Positions 8,529 to 16,736 of a stretch of DNA of 64,000 nt are shown here, piece by piece; the stretch's first letter is position 1; the number at the start of each line of letters is the position of its first letter. The DNA is from Trichocoleus desertorum ATA4-8-CV12 (GTDB lineage Bacteria; Cyanobacteriota; Cyanobacteriia; FACHB-46): contig JAHHIL010000014.1 in assembly GCA_019358975.1 (NCBI GenBank), forward strand, positions 44,856 through 108,855, in the 5' to 3' direction. Both the position numbers and the translations under genes were made by a program. The notes below the pieces were generated by a model. It had not been told where the DNA came from, did not search any database, and saw only the letters and a program-made list of their open reading frames with translations.

Positions 8529-9170
8529 TTAGAGATGACAGGTTGGATCTGGCAAAATGGCTCGACTAAAGTTCGCTGAACTCAGATCAATTTCGCCCAG
8601 ATCAGCTCCGTGACAATTGGCATCACTAAAGTCAGCTTGACTGACATCAGCACCTCTAAAATCCGCTTCTCTTAAGTCGGTTAAGCTAAAATCTGCTTTA
8701 GTTAAACAAGCATTCACTAAATTTGCTCTAAGCAACTTAGCTTCACAAAGAGTTGCTTTGTTTAAGTTAGCGGACTTCAGAATTGCACCAGAGAGATCAG
8801 CGCCGCTAAAATCTGCTTCATCCAGGCTTGCTCCGTTGAAGTCTGCGTCTACTAGGGTTGCTCCCATAAATTTTGCCTGGGTAAAAATCGCTCCCTGAGC
8901 GATCGCACTCACTAAATTACTACCGTTGAGATTAGCTTGTTTGCAATCCGCTTGACTGAGGTTGCTGTTGAGTAGAATCGCTCCGCTTAAATTCACTCCA
9001 CTTAGGACAGCACCTTGGAGATTAGCAAAGCTCAAATTGGCTTGAACCAAACTAATTTCTCTTAGGTCTAAGTTGCTTAAATCTACTTGAATCCCAGGGT
9101 TTTCTTTTCGCCACTGGTTCCACTGAGAAACACCTTGTCGCAATAAAGATAAATACTCTTCGTTTTTCAT
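8529..9170 (-). CDS. Pentapeptide-repeat protein
   Basis: 213 residues. A non-repeat N-terminus of about 35 residues (LLRQGVSQWNQWRKENPG) is followed by near-continuous A(D/N)LxX repeats from about 38 to 205, for example ANLSFANLQGAVLSG and ADFSGADLSGAI. Such repeats fold into a right-handed quadrilateral beta-helix. There is no signal peptide or membrane segment, so it is probably cytosolic. The family is very common in cyanobacteria and no function can be inferred. It is convergent with the RsbW-like gene, 45 nt away. Confidence 0.9.
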   Translation of the reverse strand: MKNEEYLSLLRQGVSQWNQWRKENPGIQVDLSNLDLREISLVQANLSFANLQGAVLSGVNLSGAILLNSNLSQADCKQANLNGSNLVSAIAQGAIFTQAKFMGATLVDADFNGASLDEADFSGADLSGAILKSANLNKATLCEAKLLRANLVNACLTKADFSLTDLREADFRGADVSQADFSDANCHGADLGEIDLSSANFSRAILPDPTCHL

Positions 9171-9377
9171 ATCAGACTAACCTAATCATTCTCTTGCGAT
9201 CGCACAGCTATGAGTTACCTGTGAGGGATTCCCAACAATTGTATTATCGAACTTGCGAGCTACAGTAGCGCTTTGCGTAGGAAGTTCTTAAGAAAAATCG
9301 TTTCGTACCTGAAGGGTGCCTCCAAGGGTAGTGTTCCACCGCGTTATGTTTTGCAGTTTGGGGAAAGGCATCATGAG

Positions 9378-9422
9378 ATGATTGAGTAAGTGCGATCGCC
9401 GTGACCACACCTACTCAATCAT
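9378..9422 (-). terminator. Inverted repeat downstream of sdhA
   Basis: ATGATTGAGTA (9378-9388) and TACTCAATCAT (9412-9422) are a perfect 11-bp inverted repeat whose loop contains a GCGATCGC octamer. It lies 13 nt past the sdhA stop on the minus strand. There is no long T-run, so termination is inferred from position and stem strength. Confidence 0.5.
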
Positions 9423-9435
9423 TCACCACCTCGCC

Positions 9436-11163
9436 TCAATATTTACGCTCTTTGGGTTGGAACATAGTAATGGTCACGGGGCGATCGCGCACATCAACTC
9501 CCGCCGGAGAGTAATAAGACAGCGTGTGCTTCAGGAAGTTGTCATCATCTCGTTCTGGGTAATCTTCTCGTGAGTGTGCCCCTCGGCTTTCTTGTCGCCA
9601 TAGAGCTGACGTGATGATCATTTCTCCTACGGTCATCACACTCCGCAGTTCTAGGGCTTCTAGAATTTCGGTGTTCCAGAGCTTGCCTTTGTCATCCAAG
9701 TAGATTTGTCCGTACTGTTGTTGGAGCGATCGCACTTTTTCCAGACCCTCACGCATGCGAGCCTCGGTACGAAACACTCCACAGTAATCGGTCATGCAGT
9801 CTTGGAAGGCTTGCCGCACTTGATCGATGCGGTACTCACCGGGTTGATCGAGCAAAGACTGAATTTGGTTTTGGGTGTCAATGAGGTAACGGGACTCATC
9901 TACATCGGGCAGCTTTCGGTTCTGTACATACTGCGCGATCGTTGCTCCGGTTTTGCGCCCAAAGACCACACACTCCAGCAGTGAATTGCTCCCTAAGCGG
10001 TTGGCTCCATGCACTGAGACGCAAGCGGTTTCTCCTGCTGCAAAGAAACTCTCAACCAACCCCTCAGCACTGCTTCGCACTTGACCGTCTGTATTGACAG
10101 GGATGCCACCCATTGAATAGTGAATCGTCGGTCGCACAGGCATGGGCTGATGCACCGCGTCAATACCTACCAGACGATGCGCTTCTTCCCAACAGAAGGG
10201 AATGCGGCTCATGATTTTTTCTTGGCCCATGTGCCGTAGATCTAGGTAGACAAACGGCCCCCCCGCACTGCCATCGCGATGAATGCCTCGCCCTGCCTGA
10301 ATTTCTCGCGCGATCGCCCGTGAGGTAATATCCCGTGGAGCTAGTTCCATGCGGCTCGGCGCATAGTTAGCCATAAACCGCTCCCCTTCACTATTGATCA
10401 AGTAAGCGCCTTCTCCCCGCACAGCCTCGGAGATCAACACCCCCACCGGATACAACCCAGTCGGGTGAAATTGGACAAACTCCATATCCTCTAAGGGCAG
10501 ACCCGCGATCGCTGTCATCGCCAAGCCATCGCCAGTAGAAGCAAAGTCATTGGAGGTGGTGTTGTAAACGCGGCCATAGCCTCCCGTGGCAAACATTACT
10601 GCCTTGGCCCGCATCACTTCCAGTTGTCCATCCTGGATGCGGTACATCACCACACCCTTGGCCTGCCCCTCTTCCAAAATCAGGCGCGTGACATACCATT
10701 CTTCGTAAAGGTGGACACCGTAACGCATCAAGTTAGTCACCAGCTCATGCAGAATTGCATGGCCCGTTTTGTCTGCTGCGTAGCAAGTACGGTTATGAGA
10801 ATGCCCACCAAAGGCTCGCTGAGCAATCCGACCATCCGGTAGGCGGGAGAACAACACTCCCATGTGTTCTAAGTCAATCACCACTCCTGGCGCTTCTTTG
10901 GTCAGGATTTCGACCGCATCTTGATCCGCCAGATAGTCGGAACCCTTCACGGTGTCAAAAGCGTGGGCTTCCCAAGTGTCGCTGCTGTCCACGTTTTTGA
11001 GTGTGGCGGCAATGCCACCTTGGGCCGCTACTGAGTGGGAACGGATCGGATGGGTCTTGGCCACCAGAGCCACACTGAGATTGGGGTCAGTGCGGATCAT
11101 TTCCAAGGCAGCTCGACAGCCCGCCAAACCGCCCCCAACAATAATCACATCATGGTCAATCAT
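9436..11163 (-). CDS. sdhA: Succinate dehydrogenase/fumarate reductase flavoprotein subunit
   Basis: 575 residues, the normal family length. The N-terminal Rossmann motif [14 protein letters not shown] (7-20) binds [13 protein letters not shown] (41-50) contains the histidine (H43) expected to carry covalent FAD. Mid-protein QFHPTGLYP and HYSMGGIPV belong to the capping and active-site regions, and C-terminal [16 protein letters not shown] is the usual succinate-binding Arg/His segment. The protein oxidises succinate at the thylakoid or plasma membrane and passes electrons to the plastoquinone pool together with an SdhB iron-sulfur subunit. No sdhB or membrane-anchor gene is next to it; solitary sdhA genes are normal in cyanobacteria. 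Confidence 0.95.
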   Translation of the reverse strand: MIDHDVIIVGGGLAGCRAALEMIRTDPNLSVALVAKTHPIRSHSVAAQGGIAATLKNVDSSDTWEAHAFDTVKGSDYLADQDAVEILTKEAPGVVIDLEHMGVLFSRLPDGRIAQRAFGGHSHNRTCYAADKTGHAILHELVTNLMRYGVHLYEEWYVTRLILEEGQAKGVVMYRIQDGQLEVMRAKAVMFATGGYGRVYNTTSNDFASTGDGLAMTAIAGLPLEDMEFVQFHPTGLYPVGVLISEAVRGEGAYLINSEGERFMANYAPSRMELAPRDITSRAIAREIQAGRGIHRDGSAGGPFVYLDLRHMGQEKIMSRIPFCWEEAHRLVGIDAVHQPMPVRPTIHYSMGGIPVNTDGQVRSSAEGLVESFFAAGETACVSVHGANRLGSNSLLECVVFGRKTGATIAQYVQNRKLPDVDESRYLIDTQNQIQSLLDQPGEYRIDQVRQAFQDCMTDYCGVFRTEARMREGLEKVRSLQQQYGQIYLDDKGKLWNTEILEALELRSVMTVGEMIITSALWRQESRGAHSREDYPERDDDNFLKHTLSYYSPAGVDVRDRPVTITMFQPKERKY

Positions 11164-11287
11164 GCTCGAACCAGCTGGAAAACGCTTGTTCTACTATGGT
11201 GACGCAACTCAAAGTTTCCTACCCGTTGGTCGAGCACTTCTTTAGAAATCTTGAGCGCTTCAGCAAGCATAGGCAGACACAACAAAA

Positions 11288-11315
11288 CATCACACGCCTA
11301 GTAAAGAGTGTGATG
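11288..11315 (-). terminator. Rho-independent terminator of the small membrane-protein gene
   Basis: CATCACAC (11288-11295) and GTGTGATG (11308-11315) form a perfect 8-bp stem. Read on the minus strand, the hairpin is followed by TTTTGTTGTG, a usable U-tract. It would end the transcript of the gene at 11355-11666 before sdhA. Confidence 0.7.
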
Positions 11316-11354
11316 TTAATGCAAGCTCCTATGAGATTGAAAAACTAAACCAAC

Positions 11355-11666
11355 TTAGCTAGCAGCCTGAGCGGGTCTCTGAGCTGGGATGTTGTTGGGA
11401 GCGGTTTGTGGTTTGGTCGCTGTATCTGTAGCAGTGACTTCAATGTGGTTAAACAGCGTGGTGACAAAGGCAAACAGTAGAAATGGCAGGGACAACACCA
11501 AAATCAAACCGACCGTTGCTAAGGCATAAACGGGACGACTGGCACCCATCAAAGCCAACGCTGCCGCCAAACTTAAGAAAATCACAATTAACCAAACAAT
11601 AATTTGACCGTAAATATCCCCAAAGGTCAGAGTACAGATAAAACGATATTTCTGTATGTTATTCAT
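11355..11666 (-). CDS. Small membrane protein of unknown function, two transmembrane segments
   Basis: 103 residues with hydrophobic helices at about 20-43 and 46-72, then a Thr/Pro/Ala-rich hydrophilic tail of about 30 residues. I do not recognise a family. ATG at 11666 is preceded on the minus strand by an AGAGAGCC stretch that could serve as a ribosome site. It is followed by its own terminator and is separated from both neighbours, so it is probably a single transcription unit. Confidence 0.65.
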   Translation of the reverse strand: MNNIQKYRFICTLTFGDIYGQIIVWLIVIFLSLAAALALMGASRPVYALATVGLILVLSLPFLLFAFVTTLFNHIEVTATDTATKPQTAPNNIPAQRPAQAAS

Positions 11667-11837
11667 GATGGCTCTCTAGGTATTCCTTTAAATTCCTAAG
11701 TTAATTCGCGGCTCAATTTTTGGACAACTTCTCAACGTTTCTAAATAGGATGAAATATCCCGTTACAAAACAATTACTTTAACGTTACATAAGTCATCTT
11801 TCAGGGTGCTCATTGCGATCGCTCTCCCTGAGGCGAA

Positions 11838-12821
11838 CTATTCCAAGCCCAATTCTCGTTTGAGTAAATTAATTGACTTAGTGTTGATGTAGTTTTCACA
11901 ACAGATCACCTGAGGAGGGCGAATAATATCCTCTCTCGCCGCCGCTACCGTCGCTTTCACGATCGAAAAACTGGCTTGGTCACTGATGATAATTTGAGCA
12001 CTCCGCACGATCGCATTGAGCTTGTAGGTGTCTTCCAACTGCGAAGTCATCACCAGCACGTCATCTCCCCGCAAGCTGTGAATAATCACTTCAGCCGCGC
12101 GGATAATCCCAGAACTGAGACTAATTAAACCTAGGCAACTATCCTTCGAAAGCTTCTGAATGACTTGAATTTCTTGGGCGTAGTCGTAGATATCAACTGG
12201 AATTACCCGGACTGATTTGGGAGCCGCGATCGCCTCTGCGTCGCCAATAAAGTAGCGGCTAGTAACGACCGTTCCGGAGCGAGTTTGAGCCAGGGTTGAT
12301 TCTAACTCCTCCATTGGCACTAGTTGTACAGGAATTTGGAGTTCTTGCTCTAGTTGGCGCACCATCAGTTCTCCCGCCCCAATATCTTGAGTGGGAGCCG
12401 TGACCAAAACTCGCGCGCTGCACCGGAGTCGCCAGTCCACTTCAGCTAAAAACAGCTCTCGCGCTTCATTCAAAGAACTGCCTTGCTTCAGCAATTCATC
12501 TAAGTTTTGCCGAATCAATTTATGGGCTTGAGGATACTGCTCTAACAGGGGCGATCGCTGTTTGGAAGATCCCTCATCTCCTTGAATCCGCACGTAGATG
12601 CCAGAGCCAGCAATAGACTCCACAAATCCCGCTTCTTCTAGTTGGCGATAGACCTTGCTGATCGTGTTGCGATGCAATCCAGTCTGCATGGCGAGCTGGC
12701 GGGTACTCGGCAAACGGTGCCCTGGTGGAAACTGCCGCGAGGCGATCGCGAAGCGAATTTGGTTGAAGAGTTGGGTTGACGCCGGAATTTCACTATCCGG
12801 TTGAATATGAAACTGGATCAT
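11838..12821 (-). CDS. GntR-family transcriptional regulator with uncharacterised effector domain
   Basis: 327 residues. Residues about 10-78 form a GntR winged helix (QLFNQIRFAI, PGHRLPSTRQLA, LHRNTISKVYRQLEEAGFVES). The remaining 240 residues do not look like the aminotransferase domain of MocR regulators, the FCD domain of FadR or the UTRA domain. They alternate alpha and beta elements with patches such as GTVVTSRYF and CLGLISLSSG that suggest a periplasmic-binding-like sensor fold; this is inference. The ligand is unknown. The gene diverges from the dienelactone hydrolase gene across a 328-nt region, which may hold its operator. Confidence 0.85.
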   Translation of the reverse strand: MIQFHIQPDSEIPASTQLFNQIRFAIASRQFPPGHRLPSTRQLAMQTGLHRNTISKVYRQLEEAGFVESIAGSGIYVRIQGDEGSSKQRSPLLEQYPQAHKLIRQNLDELLKQGSSLNEARELFLAEVDWRLRCSARVLVTAPTQDIGAGELMVRQLEQELQIPVQLVPMEELESTLAQTRSGTVVTSRYFIGDAEAIAAPKSVRVIPVDIYDYAQEIQVIQKLSKDSCLGLISLSSGIIRAAEVIIHSLRGDDVLVMTSQLEDTYKLNAIVRSAQIIISDQASFSIVKATVAAAREDIIRPPQVICCENYINTKSINLLKRELGLE

Positions 12822-13149
12822 GCCAAAGCCTCCAGAAGCCCCGATACAGAAACTAACAATAGACTAACCAGTAGGGGATATGAGTGTGACTCGGTGCTGT
12901 TCTTGATTATCGAAGGTTATTAAGCTCTAGGTCGTAACTTTTATTAAAAAAGTGTTTTGTCTGCCAATAGGAACGAAAAGTAGGAACAAAACCACTCCAG
13001 TATGAGGGGCGATCGCGATTAATCGCTTCCCTAGATTGGTTCACCCGATGGCATGAGTCAGCGATCGCCCTAGCTTTCTAGCTGGATGCAGCTAAATAAA
13101 TTTCTTCCTCTAGAATTTGGAGGGGCACTTCACTCAAGTTGAATGGTAT
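12822..13149. other. 328-nt divergent intergenic region
   Basis: Lies between the start codons of the GntR regulator (-) and the dienelactone hydrolase (+), so promoters for both should be here. It contains two GCGATCGC octamers and the partly palindromic stretch GGCGATCGCGATTAATCGC (about 13008-13026). I see no gene or RNA, and no operator can be assigned with confidence. Confidence 0.5.
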
Positions 13150-13902
13150 ATGGCAGATCAAGAAATTCAAACTCAACAGGTCGAGATTTCTAGCGGTGAC
13201 TTAGCGATCGCCGCTTATCTAGCTCAGCCCAGCGCTACCGGGACGTTTCCTGGCGTTGTGGTACTGCAAGAAATTTTTGGCGTGAACTCGCATATCCGGG
13301 ATGTGACTGAGCGGATCGCGAAACAAGGATATGTCGCGATCGCCCCTGCTTTGTACCAGCGCCAAGCACCGGGATTTGAAACGGGCTATACACCAGAAGA
13401 CATTCAAGTTGGCAGAGAGTACAAGGACAAAACCAAAGCCAGCGAGCTGCTGGGCGATATTCAAGCCGCGATTAACTATCTGAAGAGCTTGCCCAATGTG
13501 GTAGGCGATCGCATTGGCTGTATTGGTTTCTGCTTTGGCGGTCATGTGGCTTACCTAGCAGCAACTTTACCCGACATTAAAGCCACTGCTTCCTTCTACG
13601 GCGCTGGGATTGCTACGATGACTCCAGGGGGTAGTCTGCCCACCGTCAGCCGCACAGGTGAAATTCAAGGGAGCCTGTACGCCTTCTTTGGCGAGCAAGA
13701 TACTAGTATTCCTCCAGAGCAAGTGCAAAAGATCGAAGCTGCTCTCAAGTTGCATCAAATTCCGCATCAGGTCTTCCGCTACCCCGAAGCTGAACACGGC
13801 TTCTTCTGTGATCAGCGAGCCAGCTACAACTCAGAGGCCGCTCAAGATGCTTGGCCGAAAGTGCTGCAACTATTTGAGACAACCCTAAAAGCTGCTAGCT
13901 AG
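13150..13902 (+). CDS. Dienelactone hydrolase family protein
   Basis: 250 residues from ATG 13150; a TTG at 13117 would add 11 residues without family similarity. Alpha/beta hydrolase fold with the family's cysteine nucleophile in GFCFGG (C128), Asp in GEQDTSIP (D184), His in EAEHGFF (H216) and Glu of LQEIFG (E41), so the full active site is present. Relatives hydrolyse dienelactone, but cyanobacterial members have no established substrate. There is no signal peptide, so it is cytosolic. It is divergent from the GntR regulator gene and followed by two kinases on the same strand 85 nt away. Confidence 0.9.
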   Translation: MADQEIQTQQVEISSGDLAIAAYLAQPSATGTFPGVVVLQEIFGVNSHIRDVTERIAKQGYVAIAPALYQRQAPGFETGYTPEDIQVGREYKDKTKASELLGDIQAAINYLKSLPNVVGDRIGCIGFCFGGHVAYLAATLPDIKATASFYGAGIATMTPGGSLPTVSRTGEIQGSLYAFFGEQDTSIPPEQVQKIEAALKLHQIPHQVFRYPEAEHGFFCDQRASYNSEAAQDAWPKVLQLFETTLKAAS

Positions 13903-13987
13903 CGCTAAAACTTCACATTTTTGGAACTCAGCAAATCTGCGGCTAGATTGGGAATGTCAATTCTCCAAGGTTCATAACCACCATCTG

Positions 13988-15346
13988 ATGTTGCAAGCAG
14001 ACCAGGTGCTTCAGGAGCGCTACCAACTCAAACAAAAACTAGGGCAGAATGCAGGACGGCAAACCTGGCTGGCTGAGGATTTACAAGTAGCGCCCCCAGA
14101 GCCTGTGATTATCAAGCTCCTCACTTTTGGCGGGGATGTGCAGTGGGATGACTTGAAGCTGTTTGAACGCGAAGCCCAAGTTCTGAAGCAACTCGATCAC
14201 CCCCGCATCCCCAAGTGCCGAGATTCTTTTGCCATAGATGACCGAACGCTCTGGTTTGGGCTAGTGCAGGATTATATTCCTGGGGATTCGCTCAAGGATC
14301 TCCTTAACAAAGGCAAAAAATTTACCGAAACCGAAGTTCGCAAAATCGCGGTTTCAGTGCTGAAAATTCTGATTTACCTGCACGCACTCAACCCGCCTGT
14401 CCTCCACCGCGATATTAAGCCCAGCAACTTAATCTGGGGAGACGACCAAAACGTTTACTTGGTTGACTTTGGGGCGGTGCAAGACCGCGCAACGGCTGAG
14501 GGGGCAACGTTTACTGTGGTAGGAACTTACGGTTATGCCCCGATGGAGCAATTTGGCGGTCGCACTGTCCCTGCTTCCGACTTGTACGCCCTGGGCGCAA
14601 CTTTGGTGCATTTGCTGACGGGTGTGGCTCCTGCCGACTTGCCTCAATCTGATCTGACGATTGAATTTCGCGATCGCACCAGTGCCAGCGATCGCTTACT
14701 GACTTGGATTGGAAAATTCATAGAACCCTCCCTCAAGCAACGCTTTAGCCAAGCTCAACAAGCCCTAGATGCACTCAAATCAGGTAGTTTGTCCAACACC
14801 ACGAGCCGCAAACTCAGCCCGCCTACCAGTACCGGTGTCAAGGTCCAGAGGACTAAAAAACAGCTTATGATCGTGCTTCCTCCCATCAAACAGCCGTTTT
14901 GGGCAACACCAGGAGCACAAGTTCAATCCTGGTCAAGAGCAGTTGTTGCACTTCTCATGGGAAGCATGACATTGCCTTTTTTTATTTTCTTTTTTGCTCC
15001 ATCCCTTCCTGGGTTCGCCATCTTTAGTGGCATCTTTTTGCCCGTGTTATTCAGCTACTTCCTAAATGTCTCTGATCAAGAAAAAATTCTTATTACCCAA
15101 GGGATCTTTTCGATTCAGGTATGGCGGTCAAATAGATGGATAGCTAGTAAACGTCAAGACTCTTCTAAAGAGATTCAAGATGTATTCCAAAGCCTACAAA
15201 TATTGCCTGACAGCAACAAAGCAAAGGAAATGGTTACGATTCAAACTCAAACTGAGCGCTTTTCTTTTGGGCTCGGTTTAAGTGGGGTGGAGTGTGTTTG
15301 GATTGCTCAAGAAATTAAAAGCTGGTTAGGGTTGGAGCGTCGATAA
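13988..15346 (+). CDS. Membrane Ser/Thr protein kinase (first of a tandem pair)
   Basis: 452 residues. The kinase domain covers about 12-265: ATP lysine in VIIKLL (K43), helix-C glutamate in FEREAQ (E62), catalytic HRDIKPSN (D142), VDFGAVQDR (D160) and APMEQFGG in the activation segment, so it should be active. A linker at about 270-310 precedes two membrane segments (about 315-360). A cytoplasmic tail of about 90 residues ends in FSFGLGLSGVECVWIAQEIKSWL, which recurs in the next gene and may be a small PH-like or dimerisation module. Only 49 nt separate its stop from the ATG of its paralogue. Substrates are unknown. Confidence 0.9.
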   Translation: MLQADQVLQERYQLKQKLGQNAGRQTWLAEDLQVAPPEPVIIKLLTFGGDVQWDDLKLFEREAQVLKQLDHPRIPKCRDSFAIDDRTLWFGLVQDYIPGDSLKDLLNKGKKFTETEVRKIAVSVLKILIYLHALNPPVLHRDIKPSNLIWGDDQNVYLVDFGAVQDRATAEGATFTVVGTYGYAPMEQFGGRTVPASDLYALGATLVHLLTGVAPADLPQSDLTIEFRDRTSASDRLLTWIGKFIEPSLKQRFSQAQQALDALKSGSLSNTTSRKLSPPTSTGVKVQRTKKQLMIVLPPIKQPFWATPGAQVQSWSRAVVALLMGSMTLPFFIFFFAPSLPGFAIFSGIFLPVLFSYFLNVSDQEKILITQGIFSIQVWRSNRWIASKRQDSSKEIQDVFQSLQILPDSNKAKEMVTIQTQTERFSFGLGLSGVECVWIAQEIKSWLGLERR

Positions 15347-15395
15347 CTTGATTCCGCTAGATTGGAGAAGAACAAGCTCCAGGTGCGGCTCAGTA

Positions 15396-16736
15396 ATGCT
15401 ACAGCTACAACAGGTGATTGGCGATCGCTATCAACTCCAAGCCCAATTCAACGATCATCCTGTACGGCAGACTTGGTTAGCAGATGACTTAGCGGAACCG
15501 GAGGATGCCGCCAACCAGGTCATTATTAAACTACTAGCCGTTGAAGGGAGCACCCAATGGGAGCATGTGAAGCTGTTTGAGCGAGAAGCACAAGTCCTGG
15601 AACAGTTAGATCATCCCCGCATTCCCCGATATTACGATTACTTTTGCCTAGAAGAGAAGCCGCTGTGGTTTGCTCTGGTAGAGGAGTATATCCCTGGCGC
15701 ATCTCTCAAAGAGTTAATCGTTCAAGGTGAGAAGTTTACCGAGTTAGAGCTTCGCGATATTGCCACAGCAATTCTGGAAACGTTGATCTACCTGCACGAA
15801 CTTAGCCCTCCAGTGCTGCACCGAGACATCAAACCCAGCAATATTATCTGGGGCGATGATGGTGAGATTTATTTAGTAGATTTTGGGGCGGTGCAAGACC
15901 GAGCCGCTGCGGAAGGCTCTACGTTTACTGTGGTGGGAACTTACGGTTATACGCCTCTAGAGCAATTTGGCGGTCGTGCCGTTCCTGCTTCCGATCTCTA
16001 TGCCTTGGGAGCCACTTTGATTCACCTAGTTACAGGCGTTGCTCCTGCTGATTTACCTCAGAAAGATTTGCGGTTGCAATGGCGCGATCGCGTTAGTCTC
16101 AATCCTCAATTGCTCGACTGGATCGATCGCCTAACGGAACCTGCTCCGGAAAACCGTTTTAGTACCGCACGTGAGGCTTTGGCTGCGTTGGAATCAGGTT
16201 TGCAGCAACAGGAGCGATCGCGCCCAAACTCTACTGCACTGACAAAACAGCCGGAGGGCACCAAGGTCCAACTCCGCAAGGCTGCAACGGAGCTACAAGT
16301 GGAAATTCCGGCGCGAGGCACAGGATTTACCTTGCCTTTTTTGTCGTTGGGTTTATTCTTTTTTGTCTGTTCGTTTTTGATTGCACTGAGCCGAGGTTAT
16401 TGGGATTGGGCCTTTGGCTACTTAATTTTGTCGCTGACGCTCTCCTTTTTGACCTACACCTCCGTTTGCCCGACTCGCGTTTACTTTGATAAACACTGTT
16501 TTGTCATTTATAGAAAAATCCTGGGCTATATCCCCGAAAGTCCCGATGGCAGTATTGCTGAGATTGAGGACATCTTTTTAGATAGCGCTGAATCTAAGGT
16601 GGCGGCTGGAGCGGAACCTCGACGCAGAATCACGATTCAAGCAGGGATGCGAGAGTACTCTTTCGGGGAAGGTTTGAGTCGGGCTGAGTGTTTGTGGCTG
16701 GTGCAGGAAATCAAGAGCTGGCTGAACTTGCCATAA
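15396..16736 (+). CDS. Membrane Ser/Thr protein kinase (second of a tandem pair)
   Basis: 446 residues from ATG 15396, chosen because MLQLQQVIGDRYQL aligns with the first kinase's MLQADQVLQERYQL; a TTG at 15348 would add an unrelated leader. The architecture is the same: kinase domain with VIIKLL, FEREAQ, HRDIKPSN and VDFGAVQDR, then two hydrophobic helices (about 310-355), then a tail ending in YSFGEGLSRAECLWLVQEIKSWL-like sequence. The domains are clearly homologous, so the pair arose by tandem duplication; the regions around the membrane helices diverge most. The 3' end overlaps the convergent helicase-like gene by 26 nt. Confidence 0.9.
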   Translation: MLQLQQVIGDRYQLQAQFNDHPVRQTWLADDLAEPEDAANQVIIKLLAVEGSTQWEHVKLFEREAQVLEQLDHPRIPRYYDYFCLEEKPLWFALVEEYIPGASLKELIVQGEKFTELELRDIATAILETLIYLHELSPPVLHRDIKPSNIIWGDDGEIYLVDFGAVQDRAAAEGSTFTVVGTYGYTPLEQFGGRAVPASDLYALGATLIHLVTGVAPADLPQKDLRLQWRDRVSLNPQLLDWIDRLTEPAPENRFSTAREALAALESGLQQQERSRPNSTALTKQPEGTKVQLRKAATELQVEIPARGTGFTLPFLSLGLFFFVCSFLIALSRGYWDWAFGYLILSLTLSFLTYTSVCPTRVYFDKHCFVIYRKILGYIPESPDGSIAEIEDIFLDSAESKVAAGAEPRRRITIQAGMREYSFGEGLSRAECLWLVQEIKSWLNLP

